Assembly (NCBI GenBank): GCA_944384285.1
Contig: CALWSX010000057.1
Span: forward strand, 1 to 8,446
Reading direction: 5' to 3'
DNA length: 8,446 bases
Source of the DNA: an uncultured Lachnospiraceae bacterium
GTDB taxonomy: Bacteria > Bacillota > Clostridia > Lachnospirales > Anaerotignaceae
Position 1 is the stretch's first letter. Each line of letters begins with the position of its first letter. Positions 6,217 to 8,446 of the stretch are shown piece by piece. Both the position numbers and the translations under genes were made by a program. Below the pieces are notes generated by a model, which was not told the DNA's origin, did no database searches, and saw nothing but the letters and a program-made list of their open reading frames with translations.

Positions 6217-6247
6217 CAGTGGAGATAACGGAAGGTTATCTCCACTG
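6217..6247 (-). promoter_or_regulatory. Perfect 13-bp hairpin between hpdC and hpdA
   Basis: CAGTGGAGATAAC (6217-6229) and GTTATCTCCACTG (6235-6247) form a perfect stem with a 5-nt loop, 60 nt past the hpdC stop. On the minus strand it is followed by TTATTAAAG, a poor T-run, so it is at best a partial terminator. It could also protect the 3' end of hpdBC mRNA after cleavage. Either way it would favour the two structural subunits over the activase, which is needed only catalytically. Confidence 0.55.
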
Positions 6248-6307
6248 CATTATACTTGCTTATTTGTTACTTTAAGGTTGATGTAAAAACATCAGCGTAA
6301 GATATAA

Positions 6308-6574
6308 TTATCTAGCTTTGTAGTTTTCACATGTGAGAGCACCACAAGATGCGAATGCCCAGTTTTCTACGTCAAAGCCTGTGCATGTACCAATGCCATA
6401 GCTGTCAGGGTTTGAGAAGTTAGCACAGTTTTCGCATTTTTCAGCAGGTACAAAAGCTGGACAACCTTCACTACCTTTACCGTCAATAGGAACGATTAAT
6501 TTAGAAATAGCACACATACCTTTTTCACAGTCAAGGTTAATGTAATTTTTGCAATCGTAATGTCTCATACTCAT
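6308..6574 (-). CDS. hpdC: 4-hydroxyphenylacetate decarboxylase small iron-sulfur subunit
   Basis: The small subunit unique to 4-hydroxyphenylacetate decarboxylase. It binds two 4Fe-4S clusters and, in the known enzyme, stabilises the complex and may help control the glycyl radical. Cluster ligands are all present at the spacing I recall for C. scatologenes CsdC: His5, Cys8, Cys21 and Cys38 for one cluster, and Cys47, Cys50, Cys64 and Cys82 for the other. If Met3 is taken as residue 1, numbering coincides with CsdC (His3, Cys6, Cys19, Cys36, Cys45, Cys48, Cys62, Cys80). I chose the first ATG because AGGAGG (minus strand 6590-6585) lies 10 nt from it but 16 nt from Met3. The product has 88 residues, or 86 from Met3. 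It begins 56 nt after the hpdB stop, so the two are cotranscribed. Its presence separates this system from indoleacetate and phenylacetate decarboxylases, which lack such a subunit. Confidence 0.95.
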   Translation of the reverse strand: MSMRHYDCKNYINLDCEKGMCAISKLIVPIDGKGSEGCPAFVPAEKCENCANFSNPDSYGIGTCTGFDVENWAFASCGALTCENYKAR

Positions 6575-6630
6575 TATAAAAGAACCTCCTCAAATAAGTG
6601 TTTCGTAAAATTTAAGCAATTAGTAATAAA

Positions 6631-8446
6631 TTATGCTTCTTCGTATTCTGTTCTGTAGATAACTTCGTCCTGGATAGGTTTACCGATTTCACACCAGTAC
6701 TGTGTAAATCCAGCAACACGAACCATAAGATCTCTATAAGCTTCAGGCTGTTTCTGAGCTTTTCTAAGGATGTTAGAGTCAACAACGTTGAACTGAACGT
6801 GGAAACCACCTTTTCTCATGTAAGCACGGATGAGGTCAAGGAGTTTTCTTGTACCGTTGATACCTTTAACTGCTGATGGATGAAGTTTAAGGTTCATCTG
6901 TGTATTCTGAGCTCTTGAGTGATCGTATACTGTAGCAGATTCGAAGATAGCGTAGATACCGTTTTTATCTGTGTTAGAAGCAGCTGAAGTTGAACCGTCA
7001 GCGTATGTTGTACCAGCAAGACGTCCGTCAGCAGTAGCTAATGTGATGAAGCCCTGAGCACCGTGTGTAGAAACGGAGATCTGGCAAAGGTATAATGGAT
7101 GTCCAAGACATGAATAGAATTTCTTACAGAATGGTTCCATAAGGTCTTCGTATTTAACTAATTCGATGTCAGCGTACATATCAGCGTTACCATATTTTGG
7201 AGCGTTGATACAGTCAGCGAAGATCTGAGCATATTTTGGAGCTTCGTCTGTAGCGATTCTGTGGTCTGGTGAGAATACACCTGTTTCATAAGCTGTCTGG
7301 AAACCAAAGTTGTTAAGTAAAGCGTCTGTTAATTCTTCTAATGTATATTTTTTGTCATCAAATACAAGTTTTTTGATAGCTGTCATTGAGTTAACAAGTG
7401 TAATTGTACCACATGATTCATAGTTGTATGTACAGTTATATCTTGAACCAAGGATACCCTGATGGAAACCATCTCTGAAGCAGTCTGGTTTTAAGAGAGA
7501 AGCTGCAATAGGCATGTTTTTCTTTCTCCAAATATCCATCTGAAGGTTGTTAGCTTTGTTAACAACGTCTGTGATCATGAAGTTGTATTCCATGAATGCA
7601 TCCCAGATATCATCAATAGAATTGAGTTCTTTGTTAAGTGGTGCAAATAACTGTTTTCCTGTTCTGTGGTCATAACCATTTGTTAATACCATTTCAAGGA
7701 TTTTTGGTAATGCGATGAAGTGAACACCTGTTGATGTTGTTGGGCCAGCGCCACCAGGGACCATCCAAACTTTACCGTCTAATTCGAGTGGCTGGAAGCA
7801 TCCTGATGATGATTCAAGACATCCACCGAGACACCAAGCACGTGCATCTTTAAGAGTCATGCCTTCTGGACCGTAGTTGTTAAGCATGAAGTTGATACCA
7901 CCCTGGTTGTTCATCCAAGCTGGGAAGCCCATACCCATTTTTGTACAAGCTGCAGCAAGCATAAGGAAGTCTTCAGGTGTTTTTTCATCATAAAGAACTG
8001 AAAGTGTTGGCTGCGGAATTTTGAATCTCATATCAGCTTCAAGGATTAAGTATTCAACTTCACAAACAGCTGTTAAACCTTCGTTGTTTAAACCACCGAG
8101 TGAAAGGTTGTCGAATGTGTTACCTGAAAGAACACCACCGTTAACGCCTGATGAAGCGAAACATTCGATGCACTGGATTTTTAATCTATGGTATTCAAGA
8201 AGTTCGATAGCTTCTTCTCTTGTGATGTTACCATCTCTTAAGCTCTTTTCATAGAATGGCTGGAGAACCTGACCAATTCTACCAATTGACATACCTGACA
8301 TTGGGTCTTCATTAATAACTGAGATGTGTGAAAGTACACAGTGCTGTAATGCTTCACGGAATGTCTGAGGTTTTCTGTGAGCTACGTTTTCCATAACTTC
8401 AGCGATTTCTTCGTAGTTTTTAACTAATTCTGGATCTGGTTCGATA
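6631..8446 (-). CDS. hpdB: 4-hydroxyphenylacetate decarboxylase, large glycyl-radical subunit (N-terminus outside window)
   Basis: The catalytic subunit that converts 4-hydroxyphenylacetate to p-cresol and CO2 in the cytosol of strict anaerobes. The frame is open to the right edge: 17 further codons precede the internal Met at 8394. Counting from that Met as residue 1, the thiyl-radical Cys is 192 (GGCLES) with Glu194 two residues on, His at 225, Glu at 326 and the radical Gly at 562 in RVAGFTQYW. Setting Cys192 to 503 places the others at Glu505, His536, Glu637 and Gly873, and puts Ser344 and Phe405 in the substrate pocket. These are the C. scatologenes CsdB positions as I remember them, so there are no insertions or deletions. 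By that numbering about 294 residues are missing and the full protein has about 898. It is followed by hpdC and hpdA on the same strand. Codon use is biased toward C-ending Asn, Ile and Tyr codons, as in highly expressed genes. Confidence 0.96.
   Translation of the reverse strand, partial: IEPDPELVKNYEEIAEVMENVAHRKPQTFREALQHCVLSHISVINEDPMSGMSIGRIGQVLQPFYEKSLRDGNITREEAIELLEYHRLKIQCIECFASSGVNGGVLSGNTFDNLSLGGLNNEGLTAVCEVEYLILEADMRFKIPQPTLSVLYDEKTPEDFLMLAAACTKMGMGFPAWMNNQGGINFMLNNYGPEGMTLKDARAWCLGGCLESSSGCFQPLELDGKVWMVPGGAGPTTSTGVHFIALPKILEMVLTNGYDHRTGKQLFAPLNKELNSIDDIWDAFMEYNFMITDVVNKANNLQMDIWRKKNMPIAASLLKPDCFRDGFHQGILGSRYNCTYNYESCGTITLVNSMTAIKKLVFDDKKYTLEELTDALLNNFGFQTAYETGVFSPDHRIATDEAPKYAQIFADCINAPKYGNADMYADIELVKYEDLMEPFCKKFYSCLGHPLYLCQISVSTHGAQGFITLATADGRLAGTTYADGSTSAASNTDKNGIYAIFESATVYDHSRAQNTQMNLKLHPSAVKGINGTRKLLDLIRAYMRKGGFHVQFNVVDSNILRKAQKQPEAYRDLMVRVAGFTQYWCEIGKPIQDEVIYRTEYEEA

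Noticed and set aside
6612..6809. 65-codon minus-strand frame overlapping the end of hpdB
   Set aside because: It is an alternative frame through the glycyl-radical region of hpdB, with no independent support.
8021..8254. 77-codon plus-strand open frame within hpdB
   Set aside because: It is antisense to conserved hpdB coding sequence, with no ribosome site.
1..8446. tRNA, rRNA, CRISPR array, insertion sequence or prophage genes
   Set aside because: Reading both strands, I saw no cloverleaf with T-loop motif, no spaced repeats, no transposase or integrase and no phage-type gene.

Overview
The window is low-GC Gram-positive DNA, most likely from an anaerobic clostridial member of the Bacillota. 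Intergenic DNA is very A/T-rich, ribosome binding sites are strong (AGGAGG or GGAGG), intrinsic terminators end in long T-runs, and the key operon belongs to an oxygen-sensitive glycyl-radical fermentation pathway. I cannot name the species.

Left part (1-1606, minus strand): the N-terminal 535 codons of an FtsK/SpoIIIE-type DNA translocase. It starts at GTG and runs off the left edge just before the motor domain. It has a Lys/Ser/Thr-rich head, a multi-pass membrane domain and an unusually long acidic linker. Divergent from it is purK (1773-2924, plus strand), an apparently monocistronic gene with its own promoter and an A/T-rich terminator. No purE is adjacent.

Middle (2925-3397): a convergent intergenic region. 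It holds a candidate small RNA on the plus strand (C-rich-loop hairpin followed by a strong intrinsic terminator) and the strong minus-strand terminator that closes the right-hand gene group.

Right part (3398-8446, minus strand): the 4-hydroxyphenylacetate decarboxylase genes, in transcription order hpdB (partial, cut by the right edge), hpdC and hpdA, then a YczE/DUF6198-like membrane protein and a Crp/Fnr-family regulator. HpdB is a glycyl-radical enzyme, HpdC its small iron-sulfur subunit and HpdA its radical-SAM activase. Together they decarboxylate 4-hydroxyphenylacetate, a tyrosine fermentation product, to p-cresol. The catalytic residues and cluster ligands fall at exactly the spacings I recall for the Clostridium scatologenes enzyme. 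The membrane protein has its own likely promoter and sits 28 nt upstream of the regulator, so those two form a unit.

The least described part is the control layer: a regulator of the family that includes CprK (which senses a chlorinated 4-hydroxyphenylacetate), an exact TTAAT-N4-ATTAA box in the hpdC-hpdA gap, and a perfect 13-bp hairpin in the same gap that may lower activase expression relative to the decarboxylase. The idea that this regulator and membrane protein are a 4-hydroxyphenylacetate/p-cresol sensing and transport module is inference.
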